Source: Lysobacteraceae bacterium
GTDB taxonomy: Bacteria; Pseudomonadota; Gammaproteobacteria; Xanthomonadales; Xanthomonadaceae
Length of the DNA: 64,000 bases
Direction of reading: 5' to 3'
Assembly (NCBI GenBank): GCA_026005075.1
Contig: BPKJ01000002.1
Coordinates: 124,001 to 188,000, forward strand
Shown: positions 8,301 to 18,039 of the stretch, piece by piece
How positions within the stretch are numbered: the stretch's first letter is position 1
Layout: each line of letters begins with the position of its first letter
Made by a program: the position numbers and the translations under genes
Notes under the pieces: model-generated
Told to the model about the DNA's origin: nothing
The model's database searches: none
The model's input: the letters and a program-made list of their open reading frames with translations, nothing else

Positions 8301-10628
8301 GTGGCCGCCCAGCGACCCTCGGCAAGACCCGCACGCCGTTCCGCGCCCCGCCCAAGGGAACCCGACGCCCCCTCGTTCGGGGCCGGTGCCCTGCGCGCGG
8401 CGGCGTGGTTCACGGCCGGGCTGGTGGCGGGGTTTCTGGGGCTCTACTTCTGGGGCGTGGATCGCTGGCTCCAGCACGAGTTCGGCCGGCTGTCCTGGCG
8501 TGAGCCGACGCGGGTCTATGCCCGGCCCCTGCGCCTGCGTCCAGACATGCCGCTGAGCGAGGCGGCCCTGCGTGCGGAGCTGGAGGCCTCCGGCTACCGC
8601 GAGGGCGGGGAGGGGCCCGGCAGCTTCGTCCAGGACGGTGCGCGGTTCCGGATCCTCACCCGCGCCTTTCACGATCTCGACGGGCCTCAGCCCGAGCGCC
8701 GGCTGTCGCTGGAACTCGGGCAGGGCCGCCTGCGCGCGCTCGCCACCGCGGATGGGCGGCCGCTCGAGCAGGCGCGACTCGACCCGGCGCGCATCGCGAC
8801 CCTGTACGGCGACGAACGCGTGGAGCGCCGGCTGGTGCGCCTCGAGGACGTGCCGCCCCTGCTGGTGGCGGCCCTGCAGGCGGTCGAGGATCGCAGCTTC
8901 AAGCACCACGCGGGGATCGACCTGCGCGCCATCCTCCGTGCCCTGTTCTCCAACCTCAGGGCCGGCGAGGTTCGCGAGGGCGCGAGCACCCTGACCCAGC
9001 AGCTGGTGCGCAACCTCTACCTCTCGCGCGAGCAGACCCTCGCCCGCAAGCTGCGCGAGGCGGCCTACGCCCTGTGCATCGAGGCCCGCTTCGACAAGGC
9101 GCGCATCCTCGAGGTCTACCTCAACCAGGTCTACCTCGGCCAGCAGGGGAGCCAGGCCGTGCATGGCGTGGGCGCCGGCGCGGAGTTCTGGTTCGGCCGC
9201 GAGCTGGCGGACCTCGAGCCGCAGGAGATCGCGCTCCTGGTCGGCCTGATCCGCGGGCCCTCGTTCTACGACCCACGACGCCATCCCGAGCGGGCGCGGG
9301 CGCGCCGCGACCGGGTGCTGGAGCAGCTTGCGGAAACCGGCGTGCTGGCGCCGGCGCAGGTCGAGGCGCTTAAGCGCAGGCCGCTCGGCGTCAGCCCGGA
9401 CTCGGGGTTGCGCCTCAACCGTTATCCGGCCTTCATCGAGATCCTCCAGCAGCAGCTCGCGGACAGGATGCCGGCGCGGGAGCTCCACGGGCGGGGCCTG
9501 ATCGTGCACAGCACCCTCGCCCCGTCCACGCAGCGGGCGGCCGAGACGGCACTGGCCATGACCCTGCCCGAGCTGGAGCGGGGCGCCCGGGGCATGGCGC
9601 TGGATGCCGCGGTGGTGGTGACCGACACCGCGAGCGGTGCCCTGCGCGCCGTGGTCGGGGGCCGCGATGGCGGGGTCGGGTTCAACCGCGCGCTGGCCGC
9701 CCGGAGGCCGGTGGGCTCCCTGCTCAAGCCGTTCGTGTATCTGCTTGCCTTGGCCCAGCCCTCGCGCTACTCGCTGGCGAGCCGCATCGAGGACGCCCCG
9801 CTGACCGTGCGGGTCTCGCCCACGCAGGTCTGGTCACCCGAGAACTCCGACCGTAAGAGCCACGGATGGGTGAGCCTGCACGAGGCGCTGATCCGCTCCT
9901 ACAACCAGGCTACCGTCCGGCTGGGCATGGAGGTCGGCGTGGAACGCCTCGCCCATCTCCTGGAACTGCTCGGCGGCGAGCGGCCTTCCGCGCATCCGGC
10001 CTTGCTGCTGGGGGCGGTCGACCTCTCGCCGCTGCAGGTGGCGCAGCTCTACCAGTTCATCGCCGCAGGAGGGCGGGTGCTGCCGCTGGTGGCGGTGCGC
10101 GGCGTGCTCGATGCCAAGGGGCGGCCGATCCTTGGCGCGCCCGCGGCCGCGCCTGCCGCCCACGAGGAGGATGCACTGGCGGCACGGCTGCTGACCTGGG
10201 CGCTGCAGGACGCCGTCCGTCACGGCACCGCGCGCCGGTTGCAGCGCGAGGGGCTCGGCTGGCTGCAGCCGGCCGGCAAGACCGGGACCAGCAACGAGGG
10301 CCGTGACAGCTGGTTCGCCGGCTGGACCCAGGACCAGCTGGCCGTGGTCTGGGTCGGCAACGATGCCAACCGCCCGACCGGGCTGTGGGGTTCGACCGGA
10401 GCGCTGCGGGTCTGGGCGGCGCTGTTCCGGGCCCTGCCGACCGAACCGCTGCGGGTCGACGAGAGCGGTCTGGTCCGCGTCCATGTCGCCGCCGACGAGG
10501 AGGTGCGCACCGATCCTGAATGCGAGGGTGCGGTGGAGATGCTGTTCGTCGAGGGCTTCTCGCCGACGCGGCATCGGGGCTGTACCCTTGCGCGCCTTCG
10601 CGCCTGGTTCCGTGGGAGATTGCAATGA
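8301..10628 (+). CDS. mrcB: Penicillin-binding protein 1B, bifunctional transglycosylase/transpeptidase
   Basis: Polymerises lipid II into glycan strands and cross-links them at the periplasmic face of the inner membrane. From GTG 8301 it is 775 residues (E. coli PBP1b: 844). A basic, Pro/Arg-rich cytoplasmic tail precedes one transmembrane helix (about residues 35-55), then a UB2H-like region, then the GT51 domain with the catalytic-Glu motif EDRSFKHHAG (about residue 195). The transpeptidase domain has its nucleophile in GSLLKP (Ser about 473), SYN (about 533) and KTGTS (about 660). The frame is open further upstream, but that stretch is the antisense of the glycosyltransferase gene and lacks protein-like sequence. 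The downstream lipoprotein gene overlaps it by 4 bp. Confidence 0.95.
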   Translation: MAAQRPSARPARRSAPRPREPDAPSFGAGALRAAAWFTAGLVAGFLGLYFWGVDRWLQHEFGRLSWREPTRVYARPLRLRPDMPLSEAALRAELEASGYREGGEGPGSFVQDGARFRILTRAFHDLDGPQPERRLSLELGQGRLRALATADGRPLEQARLDPARIATLYGDERVERRLVRLEDVPPLLVAALQAVEDRSFKHHAGIDLRAILRALFSNLRAGEVREGASTLTQQLVRNLYLSREQTLARKLREAAYALCIEARFDKARILEVYLNQVYLGQQGSQAVHGVGAGAEFWFGRELADLEPQEIALLVGLIRGPSFYDPRRHPERARARRDRVLEQLAETGVLAPAQVEALKRRPLGVSPDSGLRLNRYPAFIEILQQQLADRMPARELHGRGLIVHSTLAPSTQRAAETALAMTLPELERGARGMALDAAVVVTDTASGALRAVVGGRDGGVGFNRALAARRPVGSLLKPFVYLLALAQPSRYSLASRIEDAPLTVRVSPTQVWSPENSDRKSHGWVSLHEALIRSYNQATVRLGMEVGVERLAHLLELLGGERPSAHPALLLGAVDLSPLQVAQLYQFIAAGGRVLPLVAVRGVLDAKGRPILGAPAAAPAAHEEDALAARLLTWALQDAVRHGTARRLQREGLGWLQPAGKTGTSNEGRDSWFAGWTQDQLAVVWVGNDANRPTGLWGSTGALRVWAALFRALPTEPLRVDESGLVRVHVAADEEVRTDPECEGAVEMLFVEGFSPTRHRGCTLARLRAWFRGRLQ

Positions 10629-11155
10629 GTCGTGTGCGTGGTGGGGCGGTCCTGCTGGTGCTCGTGGTCGGAGGCTGCGGCGGCCTCGCGGTCCGGCAGC
10701 AGGTGCAGCAGGAGGCGCCGGAGACCGCGGTCGGTGCGCCGCGCGACCTGCTGGCCGAAGTCCGCGCCGCCGCGGCGGGCGGCGGCGACCTGATCGAGGT
10801 CGCGCCGCTGGTCGATCCTGCGGTGGCCGATCTGCTCGAGGCGGCCGGACGTGCCGAAGCGGCGGGCGACCTCGGTGCCGCGGCGCAGGCGCTGGACGAG
10901 GCGCTGGCCTTGCTGCCGGGGGATCCGCGCATCCTGCAGTGGCGTGCCGAGCTGCTGCTGGCCGGCGGCGAGCTCGACGAGGCCGAGCGGCTGGCGGCGA
11001 ACTCCTGGGAGCTCGGGCCGAGGCTGGGCGAGTTGTGCCGGCGCAACTGGGCCACCGTGCAGCTCGCGCGGGAGGTCCGTGGCGATCCGGAAGGCGCGCA
11101 GCGCGCGGCCGGACAGCGGGCGCGCTGCGAGGTGCCCGCACCGGTGCGGATGTGA
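10625..11155 (+). CDS. TPR-type outer-membrane lipoprotein
   Basis: Function not established. 176 residues from ATG 10625, whose ATGA overlaps the mrcB stop, implying translational coupling. The N-terminus is a lipoprotein signal with lipobox VGGC (Cys about residue 18); the residue after the Cys is Gly, compatible with outer-membrane sorting. A charged linker leads to a TPR-like pair (about residues 60-125: RAEAAGDLGAAAQALDEALA, then LPGDPR). Its coupling to PBP1b suggests a cofactor of that synthase, similar in concept to LpoB or CpoB, but no sequence match to LpoB is evident. That role is inference from position. Confidence 0.8.
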   Translation: MSRVRGGAVLLVLVVGGCGGLAVRQQVQQEAPETAVGAPRDLLAEVRAAAAGGGDLIEVAPLVDPAVADLLEAAGRAEAAGDLGAAAQALDEALALLPGDPRILQWRAELLLAGGELDEAERLAANSWELGPRLGELCRRNWATVQLAREVRGDPEGAQRAAGQRARCEVPAPVRM

Positions 11156-11162
11156 GCACGGC

Positions 11163-13163
11163 GTGAGGGATCTCGCCGACCGCAGCGCCGCGGCCCTCGA
11201 GGAAGGGGGGGCGCTGGCTCGTGCGATCGACGGCTTCCGCCCGCGCCCGGCGCAGGTGCGGATGGCGCGTGCGGTGGCCGAAGCCCTGGTGGCGCGCGAG
11301 GTGCTGGTGGCGGAGGCGGGCACCGGCACGGGCAAGACCTTCGCCTACCTCGTCCCGGTGCTGCTCTCGGGCCTGCGGGTGATCCTCTCCACCGGCACCA
11401 AGGCCCTGCAGGACCAGCTTTTCGAACGCGACCTGCCGCGTGCGCGCGAAGCGCTCGGCCTGGGCGTTCGCGCCGCCCTGCTCAAGGGACGTTCCAACTA
11501 CCTCTGCCTGCACCGCCTGCAGCAGACCCGCGGTGCGGATCGTTTCGAGACCCGCGAGCAGGCGGCCCAGCTGCTGGCCATCCAGCGCTGGGCCGGGGCG
11601 ACGCGCAGCGGCGACGTCGCCGAGCTGGAGGGCATCCCGGACGACTCGCCGCTGTGGCCCAGGGTCACCTCGACGGCCGAGAACTGCCTTGGCGCGGAAT
11701 GCCCCTTCTTCGACGACTGTTTCGTCGTCCGTGCCCGGCGCGCCGCCCAGGAGGCGGATCTGGTGGTCGTCAACCACCACCTGCTGCTCGCGGACATGGC
11801 GCTGCGTCAGGAAGGCTTCGGCGAGGTCCTGCCCGGCGCGCATGCCTTCGTGCTCGACGAGGCCCACCAGCTGCCCGAGCTGGCCTCGCAGTTCTTCAGC
11901 CGTACCGTCTCGGCGCGGCAGTTGCAGGAGCTGGGGCGCGACGCGCTCGCCGAGTGCGCCGGAGTCAGCGGGGCGCTGGCCGAACTGCAGGGGCCGGTCG
12001 CCGAGCTCGAGCAGGCGGTGCGGGAGCTGCGCCTTGCGCTGGATCCGCTGCCGGCGCGGGGCGCCTTTGCGCGCCTTCGGCAGGCGCCGGCCGCCGAGCC
12101 CGCGCTCGAGGCCCTGGCCGGACGCTTGGAGGCGCTGGCGCGGCAGCTCGAGCCGCTGCGCGAGCGCAGTGCCGGATTCAAGGCCCTGGCCGAGCGGGGC
12201 GAGGACCTGCTGGCACGCCTCGCGGCGTTCCAAGACGAGGAGGCGTCCGGCGAGGTGCGTTGGTACGAGCTCGGCACACGCGGGTTCGTGCTCTCGCTGA
12301 CGCCGCTGGACGTGGCCGGGCCGTTGCGTGCCTTCCGCGAGCGCAGCGGTGCGGCCTGGATCTTCACCTCGGCCACGCTTGCGGTGGGCGGCCAGTTCCG
12401 CCACTACGCGGCCCAGCTCGGACTGTTCGAGCCCCGCAGCCTGATCGAGCCAAGCCCCTTCGACTACCCGCGGCAGGCGATCGCCTACCTGCCCAGGGGG
12501 CTGCCCGAGCCCGCCCATCCCGACTTCGTCGAGCGCCTGCTGGAGCGGGTCCTGCCGGTGCTGCGCGCCTCGCGCGGCCGCGCCTTCCTGCTGTTCACCT
12601 CGCACCGGGCGCTGCGCGTAGCGGCCGAACGCCTCGAACAGCTCGGCGAGTTTCCGCTGTTCGTCCAGGGCAGCCAGCCGCGGACGCGGCTGCTCGAAGC
12701 CTTCCGCGCCAGCGGCGATGGCGTGCTGCTGGGCGCTGCGAGCTTCTGGGAAGGGGTGGACGTGGCCGGGGATGCGTTGTCGGTGGTGGTGATCGACAAG
12801 CTGCCCTTCGCCGCCCCGGACGATCCGGTCCTCGAGGCGCGGCTCGAGGCCCTGCGGCAGCAGGGCCGGCAGCCGTTCCGGGACTGGCAGCTGCCCTGCG
12901 CGGTGATCGCGCTCAAGCAGGGCGCCGGGCGCCTGATCCGCACCCACACCGACCGAGGCGTGCTCGTGCTGGGCGACACCCGGCTCGTGACCCGACCCTA
13001 CGGGCGGCTGTTCATCGACAGCCTGCCGCCGTTCCGGCGCACCCGCGAGCTGGACGAAGTGCTGCGCTTCCTCGGCGCGTTGCCAGAGTCCGTGCCCAGC
13101 GGGGACGGCGCGCGCGCGGCGGCTGCGGACCAGGACGAGGACCGCCCGGAGGCGGGGGAGTGA
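11163..13163 (+). CDS. yoaA: DinG/YoaA-family ATP-dependent DNA helicase
   Basis: XPD-like superfamily 2 helicase, 5'-3', with an Fe-S cluster, used in DNA repair. 666 residues from GTG 11163 (E. coli YoaA 636). Walker A AGTGTGKT is near residue 50. Four Fe-S cysteine candidates lie in NYLCLHRL, ENCLGAECPFFDDC and nearby. The Walker B/DEAH box reads VLDEAHQLPE, and the C-terminal motifs include FTSATLAVGG, LLFTSHRALR, FWEGVDVAGD and the motif VI region QGAGRLIR. Position immediately before tsaB is as in E. coli (yoaA-tsaB), which favours YoaA over DinG. The start follows the lipoprotein stop by 7 bp. Confidence 0.92.
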   Translation: MRDLADRSAAALEEGGALARAIDGFRPRPAQVRMARAVAEALVAREVLVAEAGTGTGKTFAYLVPVLLSGLRVILSTGTKALQDQLFERDLPRAREALGLGVRAALLKGRSNYLCLHRLQQTRGADRFETREQAAQLLAIQRWAGATRSGDVAELEGIPDDSPLWPRVTSTAENCLGAECPFFDDCFVVRARRAAQEADLVVVNHHLLLADMALRQEGFGEVLPGAHAFVLDEAHQLPELASQFFSRTVSARQLQELGRDALAECAGVSGALAELQGPVAELEQAVRELRLALDPLPARGAFARLRQAPAAEPALEALAGRLEALARQLEPLRERSAGFKALAERGEDLLARLAAFQDEEASGEVRWYELGTRGFVLSLTPLDVAGPLRAFRERSGAAWIFTSATLAVGGQFRHYAAQLGLFEPRSLIEPSPFDYPRQAIAYLPRGLPEPAHPDFVERLLERVLPVLRASRGRAFLLFTSHRALRVAAERLEQLGEFPLFVQGSQPRTRLLEAFRASGDGVLLGAASFWEGVDVAGDALSVVVIDKLPFAAPDDPVLEARLEALRQQGRQPFRDWQLPCAVIALKQGAGRLIRTHTDRGVLVLGDTRLVTRPYGRLFIDSLPPFRRTRELDEVLRFLGALPESVPSGDGARAAAADQDEDRPEAGE

Positions 13164-13170
13164 GACCGCG

Positions 13171-13881
13171 ATGAAGCTGCTGGCCCTGGAGACCGCCACC
13201 GAGCAATGCAGCGTGGCGCTGTGGGTGGACGGTGCCCTGCTGCAGCGCAGTGCCCTGGCGCCGCGCCGCCATGGCGAGCTGGTGCTGCCGTGGGTGGAGG
13301 CCTTGCTGGCCGAGGCCGGGCTGGCGCGCACCGCGGTCGATGCCATCGCCGTGGGTCGCGGTCCCGGTGGCTTCACCGGAGTCAGGCTGGCGGTGGCGGT
13401 GGCGCAGGGGCTGGCCTTCGGGCTGGAGCGGCCGCTGCTTCCGGTCTCCAGCCTGGCCGCGCTCGCGATGCAGGCGACGGCGCCTGCGGGCGGGCCGGTG
13501 CTCGCGGCCATCGACGCGAGGATGGGCGAGCTCTACCTCGGTCGCTTCGTGCTCGATGGCGAGGGGCTGGCGGTGGCCCGTGGCGAGGAGTGGATGGCCG
13601 CGCCGAACGCGGTGCAGGTCGACGATGGTCCCTGGCACGGCGTGGGCAGCGGCTTTGCCGCCGCCTCCGGGGCGCTCCGCGCCCGTCTCGGGGCGGCGCT
13701 GGTGCAGACCGAGCCGGACCGCTTCCCGGATGCGGCTGCCGTGGCCCGGCTCGGTCTCAGGTGCTGGGCCGAGGGCGGCGCCGTCGACCCGGCCGGCATC
13801 GAGCCGGCCTACCTGCGCAACAAGGTGGCGCAGACGCTGGCCGAACGGCAGGCGCAGCCCCCGGGCCCGCCCGCGCCCTGA
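13171..13881 (+). CDS. tsaB: TsaB, tRNA N6-threonylcarbamoyladenosine synthesis partner
   Basis: Non-catalytic ASKHA-fold partner of TsaD and TsaE in making t6A37 on ANN-decoding tRNAs. 236 residues from ATG 13171, preceded by GGGGGAG. The start LLALETATEQCSVAL, the phrase GRGPGGFTGVRLAVAVAQGLAFG and the later IDARMGELY are the family landmarks. The C-terminal part ends in AYLRNKVAQTLAE, as in proteobacterial TsaB. It begins 7 bp after the helicase stop, so the two are probably co-transcribed. Confidence 0.95.
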   Translation: MKLLALETATEQCSVALWVDGALLQRSALAPRRHGELVLPWVEALLAEAGLARTAVDAIAVGRGPGGFTGVRLAVAVAQGLAFGLERPLLPVSSLAALAMQATAPAGGPVLAAIDARMGELYLGRFVLDGEGLAVARGEEWMAAPNAVQVDDGPWHGVGSGFAAASGALRARLGAALVQTEPDRFPDAAAVARLGLRCWAEGGAVDPAGIEPAYLRNKVAQTLAERQAQPPGPPAP

Positions 13882-13896
13882 CCGGCCGCTTCAGGG
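13876..13896. terminator. inverted repeat spanning two convergent stop codons
   Basis: CCCTGA (13876-13881) and TCAGGG (13891-13896) form a 6-bp stem over a 9-nt GC-rich loop. The arms contain the TGA of tsaB and the complement of the DUF1631 stop, so each transcript can end in a hairpin. There is no T-tract. Confidence 0.35.
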
Positions 13897-16167
13897 TCTG
13901 CGCTCGTTGCGCAGGCGGTCGAGCAGGCCGACCATCGCGCGGTCGAAGGCCTCCACCGCTGTCCTCGGCACCAGTTTGCCCTGCTGGATCAGGGCGGCGC
14001 ACTCGGCAGGCGAAAGCAGGCACAGGCGCGCGCCCTGGCGGTTGACGAACAACATCCGTTGCGAGATCGGGCTGATCCAGCTCAGCTTGGCAGGCTGCGG
14101 CTGACCGCTGGCGTCGACCAGGTCGACCCAGCTTCCCTGCTGCAGCGCACGGGCCCGCTCCAGCGCTTCGGGGGGCACCGGCTCTTGCTCGATGACGAGG
14201 TCGATGTCGCCGGTCGGCAGCTCGGGCCTCGGGCCGACCCGGGTCTCCACCTCGAAGCCGACCGGCGGCGGTGCGGTGCGATCGGCAGCAAGGTCCGCGG
14301 GCGGTGGCGGCAAGGGGGCGGGCGCGGTCGGTTCCACCGCCGTGGGGGCGGGGGACGTGCTCCGGTGCAGGCGCGCGAGCGCAGCCAGCACCTCGTCGGC
14401 GTGGTGGCGTCCGCAACTGGCATCCACCGCGCGCAGGGCGGCCTCCAGCCCGTCCGGGATGGGCCCGCCCTGCGTGCAGGTCTCGACGGCCTGCCAGAGC
14501 AGCGGGCCGATCCGGCGTGCCTCGGTGTAGTCCTCGCTCTGCTCGCCGGCGCGCAGCAGGGTGACGGTGAGGTGGTGGCCCCAGTCGCGGTGGATGAAGG
14601 CGTCGAAGGGCGGGGGGAGATGGCGCCCCATGGTCAGCGCGGCGACCTCCAGCGAGGCCAGGGTCCTTGCCTCCTCCAGCCGCTCACGGCCACGCTGGGT
14701 TTCGGTGGTCCGCCGCTCGGCGAGTGCCGCCCGCTGCTTCTGCCGTTCCAGGAGGGCCGAGAAACGCTGCTCGAGCTCCTCGATCAGGCCAAGGTCGCCG
14801 CGGTAGTCGCGGGCGATGCGGTCGACGACCGCAGTGACGCGCAGGCGCAGCTCCTGCTCGGCTCGGCTGGATCCGCGGTTGCCCTCCAGCGCCTCGGTGA
14901 GTTCGTTGAGCAGCCGCCGGGCGGGGTGGTTTCGCTGGGCGAAGAGCTGCGGGTCACGCAGGGCGATCTGCGCGTAGGCCGGGAGCATGCGTGTCAGCAG
15001 CAGGCGCTGTTCCTCCGAGAACCGGCCCTGGTCGAGCAGCACGTCGAACAGCATGCCGACCAGGGTCAGTGCCTGCTCGTGCGACGCTTGCAGGCTGGCT
15101 TCGGGGTCCTGCTGGCGCGCTGCGTCGAGCAGGGCACGGCGCAACAGGCCGCCCAGCGCCTGCTGCCGTTCCAGGGCCGCCTGCCGGATCGCTTCCGGCA
15201 GTTCGCTCTGGAAAGGGCGAAGCAGACCGGTCAGCTGCTCCAGCGAAAGCCAGTGCACGGCCGCCGGTGCCGGGGCGGGCGATCCGGTCGCGGCGGCGTC
15301 GGCACCACGGGCGACGGAGGCCGAGTGGGGAGCCTCGCCCCCGAGGTAGCTGGTGAAGAGTTCGCGCAGGGCCGCAAGCCATGCCTCGGCCTGGGCCTGG
15401 GCCGAGGCCTCGTGTCCGGCCTCCTGCCGCGGTTCGTGTTCGGCCTCGGCGTCCTCCTGGGCGGCCTGCCCGGTCTCGGGGCGGCCCGGCCCGCCCGGGC
15501 GTGGCGGCCCGATCCGGGTCGCTGCCGGGCGCGCCGGAGCGGCGGCCTCGGCGATGCCACGCTCGGCGAGGAAGCCGTTGCAATCCTCGAGCAGGGCGCC
15601 GAACTCGGACAGCAGCAGCCGCTCCAGCAGCTTGTAGACGACCAGACGCGAGGCCAGCGGGAGTTCCGCCGCCTGCAGCTCACGGCCAAGCTCGCGGCCG
15701 ATGCGTAGAGGCCCCAGCGGCAGGTCCTCGGCAGGTACCGGCTCGCGCTCCCATATCCGCCCCAGCGCCGCGCCCAGGCGCTGGAGCGGCCCGGCGAGGC
15801 GGCGCTCGACGGTCTGCGCGAGGCGCTCGCGCGCGAGTTGCTCCTCGAGGTCGTCCAGACCCACCAGCTCGAGGCTTCCCGCCTCCAGCGCAGGAGCGGC
15901 GTCCTCGGCGCCCGCCGGCCGGAGCGGGGGGGGCGATTCGAGCAGGGCGTCGGCGATCCGCCCGGGCATGGCCTCGACAAGTGCACCGCGCAGCGTGCGC
16001 AGCCGGCGCATCGCGTCCAGATGATCCTGCTGCTCACGCCCGCCACGGCTGCCCTGGGCCAGATCGAACAGGGCGTCGTCCGCCTGATCGAGGAGCAGAC
16101 CAGCAAGCTCGCGAAGGCGCGGCAGCGCACGGGTGCGGAGCTCGCGCAGCAGGGGCGGTGCGTCCAT
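13891..16167 (-). CDS. DUF1631 family protein
   Basis: Large cytoplasmic protein of unknown role found in gammaproteobacteria. 758 residues from the ATG at 16167 ([10 protein letters not shown]), with AAGGAG just upstream though very close; ATG 16197 is an alternative. The sequence is mostly helical and charged, with a family-typical N-terminal part ([22 protein letters not shown]) and a central low-complexity Pro/Ala/Gly-rich stretch. Near the C-terminus (about residues 665-735), a beta-rich segment with [25 protein letters not shown] and LCLLSPAE resembles the PilZ-like tail I associate with this family, which would suggest nucleotide binding. No canonical RxxxR...D/NxSxxG c-di-GMP motif is seen. 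Confidence 0.85.
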   Translation of the reverse strand: MDAPPLLRELRTRALPRLRELAGLLLDQADDALFDLAQGSRGGREQQDHLDAMRRLRTLRGALVEAMPGRIADALLESPPPLRPAGAEDAAPALEAGSLELVGLDDLEEQLARERLAQTVERRLAGPLQRLGAALGRIWEREPVPAEDLPLGPLRIGRELGRELQAAELPLASRLVVYKLLERLLLSEFGALLEDCNGFLAERGIAEAAAPARPAATRIGPPRPGGPGRPETGQAAQEDAEAEHEPRQEAGHEASAQAQAEAWLAALRELFTSYLGGEAPHSASVARGADAAATGSPAPAPAAVHWLSLEQLTGLLRPFQSELPEAIRQAALERQQALGGLLRRALLDAARQQDPEASLQASHEQALTLVGMLFDVLLDQGRFSEEQRLLLTRMLPAYAQIALRDPQLFAQRNHPARRLLNELTEALEGNRGSSRAEQELRLRVTAVVDRIARDYRGDLGLIEELEQRFSALLERQKQRAALAERRTTETQRGRERLEEARTLASLEVAALTMGRHLPPPFDAFIHRDWGHHLTVTLLRAGEQSEDYTEARRIGPLLWQAVETCTQGGPIPDGLEAALRAVDASCGRHHADEVLAALARLHRSTSPAPTAVEPTAPAPLPPPPADLAADRTAPPPVGFEVETRVGPRPELPTGDIDLVIEQEPVPPEALERARALQQGSWVDLVDASGQPQPAKLSWISPISQRMLFVNRQGARLCLLSPAECAALIQQGKLVPRTAVEAFDRAMVGLLDRLRNERRP

Positions 16168-16275
16168 GACTCCTTGCCGGAGGAAAAGGGCTCTCATGAT
16201 AGCGGCCACCGCGCGACGGCCAAGCAGCGGGCCGGCGGGCTGCGGACGGACGGAGCGGTGCACGGCGCATGCGGC

Positions 16276-16281
16276 TAGAAT
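16276..16281 (+). promoter_or_regulatory. candidate -10 element for yedI
   Basis: TAGAAT preceded by GGC, 31 nt before the yedI ATG. No clear -35 box is seen. Confidence 0.35.
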
Positions 16282-16312
16282 CGGTGGCCCTTTCCAATGC
16301 CTCTTCCCTGCC

Positions 16313-17233
16313 ATGGCATCCTCGCTGCTGGTCTTGCTCGACGACATCGCGACCCTGCTCGATGACGTTGCGGTGTTGAGCAAGGCGGCCGCGGGCAAGA
16401 CCGCCGGTGTGCTGGGCGACGATCTCGCCCTCAATGCCTATCAGCTCGCCGGCCTCAGGCCGCAGCGCGAGCTGCCGGTGGTTCTCGCGGTGGCCCGCGG
16501 TTCCCTCCTCAACAAGGCGGTGCTGGTGCCGGCGGCCCTGCTCATCGCAACCTTCGTGCCCGCCCTGGTGATCCCGCTGCTGATGCTCGGCGGGCTCTAC
16601 CTGTGCTTCGAGGGCACCGAGAAACTGTTCCACCGCTGGCTGGCGGACCCTGCCAGCGAGTCCGAACATGCCTTGCGGAGGTTGCAGGCGCTGGCCGATC
16701 CGGGCGTCGATCTGCTGGCCCTGGAGCGGGAACGGATCCGGGGGGCGGTGCGCACCGATTTCATCCTTTCCGCCGAGATCATCGTCATCACCCTCGGCAC
16801 CGTGGCGGAGGCGGATTTCGCGCTGCAGCTGCTGACCCTGGTCGCGATCGCGCTGCTGATGACGCTGGGCGTGTACGGGCTGGTGGCGGCGATCGTCAAG
16901 CTCGACGACGTCGGCCTCTACCTCGCCGGCCGGCAGGCGCTGCCGTTCCGTGCGCTCGGCCGGCTGATGCTGGCACTGGCACCGCGGTTGATGAAAGCGC
17001 TCTCGGTGGCGGGCACCGCGGCGATGTTCCTCGTGGGTGGGGGCATCCTGGTTCATGGGCTGGGAGCGCTGGATGCATGGCTCGCTGACCTCTCGGCGGT
17101 GCTCGGTGGCCTCGCCTGGCTGGGGCATGCGTTGGGTGCGGCCATGACCGGTCTGGTCGGCGGTGCACTGGCGCTTGCGGTCCGCGTCGGCGCGGGCAAA
17201 CTGTTCGGCCGGCGTACACGCAAGGCATCCTGA
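16313..17233 (+). CDS. yedI: DUF808 family inner-membrane protein YedI
   Basis: Predicted polytopic inner-membrane protein of unknown function. 306 residues, the usual family length. It opens with the family signature [20 protein letters not shown] followed by [14 protein letters not shown]. Hydrophobic segments lie at about residues 70-100, 150-170, 180-205, 232-255 and 270-295. The ATG at 16313 is confirmed by the conserved start. The next gene begins 10 bp downstream with a good GAGGAG site, suggesting a two-gene unit. Confidence 0.9.
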   Translation: MASSLLVLLDDIATLLDDVAVLSKAAAGKTAGVLGDDLALNAYQLAGLRPQRELPVVLAVARGSLLNKAVLVPAALLIATFVPALVIPLLMLGGLYLCFEGTEKLFHRWLADPASESEHALRRLQALADPGVDLLALERERIRGAVRTDFILSAEIIVITLGTVAEADFALQLLTLVAIALLMTLGVYGLVAAIVKLDDVGLYLAGRQALPFRALGRLMLALAPRLMKALSVAGTAAMFLVGGGILVHGLGALDAWLADLSAVLGGLAWLGHALGAAMTGLVGGALALAVRVGAGKLFGRRTRKAS

Positions 17234-17243
17234 GGAGACCCCG

Positions 17244-18011
17244 ATGGCCGCTGGCCCTTCGCTGCGAACCCTGCTGATCGATTGCCGGATCGCCCTGCGT
17301 CGGGTTCCGCCCAGCGACGAACTCGGCGCGCTGGGGGCGCGCATCGACGCCGCGATCCGCGAGCTCGACCGCAAGCCGGCCGCGCATGCGGTGGAAGACC
17401 TCACCCAGGGGCGGCTGGGCTCGCATCAGGTCGCGCTGGCCTGGCAGACCGCCTGCAGGGGCCTGATGCTGGAGCATCCGCACATCTACTCCGAGCTGCG
17501 CGACAAGGTCATGGAGCTGCTCGACCTGCGCGAGCTGCGCGACCCGGATCAGGAGCTGCTCGCCGCCGAGGCGGAGATCAAGCGCCTGCACGAGGAACTG
17601 GGAAGCCTGCGCACCCGCCTCAACGAGGTCGTCCTGCGCTTGGGGCAGGCGCAGGGTTCGCTCGACGCGCTGCGCGAGGCCCTGCGGGAGGCGGCGGCCG
17701 ACCTGCCGGACGCCGACCGGCACCGGGACCCGCAGGCGCTGGCCCTTGCGTGCATCGACTGGCTGCGGCAGCGCAGCCCGGAACCGGAACACGCGGCCGA
17801 GCCGGTGGCCGAGGAAGGCCCGGCGCCCTCGGAGAAGGTCCTGCGTGCGGTCGCGGCCGGCCAGCGCGAGTTCACGCCGGTGCAGCGCGAATGGGTGATC
17901 GGCGAGGCACTCGGCATTACCGGCTGGAGCATGACCCCCCTCGAACTGCTGGAGAAGGGCGACGTCTGGCTGGCACGTACCATCCTCGCAGGTGCCGCCC
18001 CCAGCGACTGA
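17244..18011 (+). CDS. coiled-coil protein of unknown function
   Basis: Not recognised. 255 residues from ATG 17244 with GAGGAG 8 nt upstream. No signal peptide or membrane helix. A central coiled coil (about residues 100-160; LAAEAEIKRLHEELGSLRTR, then NEVVLRLGQAQ) is followed by an acidic linker and a compact C-terminal segment (QREWVIGEALGITGWSMTPLELLEKGDVWLA) that looks folded. It sits 10 bp behind yedI and converges on mgtE. Confidence 0.7.
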   Translation: MAAGPSLRTLLIDCRIALRRVPPSDELGALGARIDAAIRELDRKPAAHAVEDLTQGRLGSHQVALAWQTACRGLMLEHPHIYSELRDKVMELLDLRELRDPDQELLAAEAEIKRLHEELGSLRTRLNEVVLRLGQAQGSLDALREALREAAADLPDADRHRDPQALALACIDWLRQRSPEPEHAAEPVAEEGPAPSEKVLRAVAAGQREFTPVQREWVIGEALGITGWSMTPLELLEKGDVWLARTILAGAAPSD

Positions 18012-18039
18012 TCGGTGGCTGCGGCGCTTCGGGAGGGGC

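Noticed and set aside
10851-11162. Longer open frame upstream of the YoaA helicase
   Set aside because: It overlaps the lipoprotein gene on the same strand and has Arg/Ser-rich, non-protein-like sequence; GTG 11163 starts just before conserved helicase sequence.
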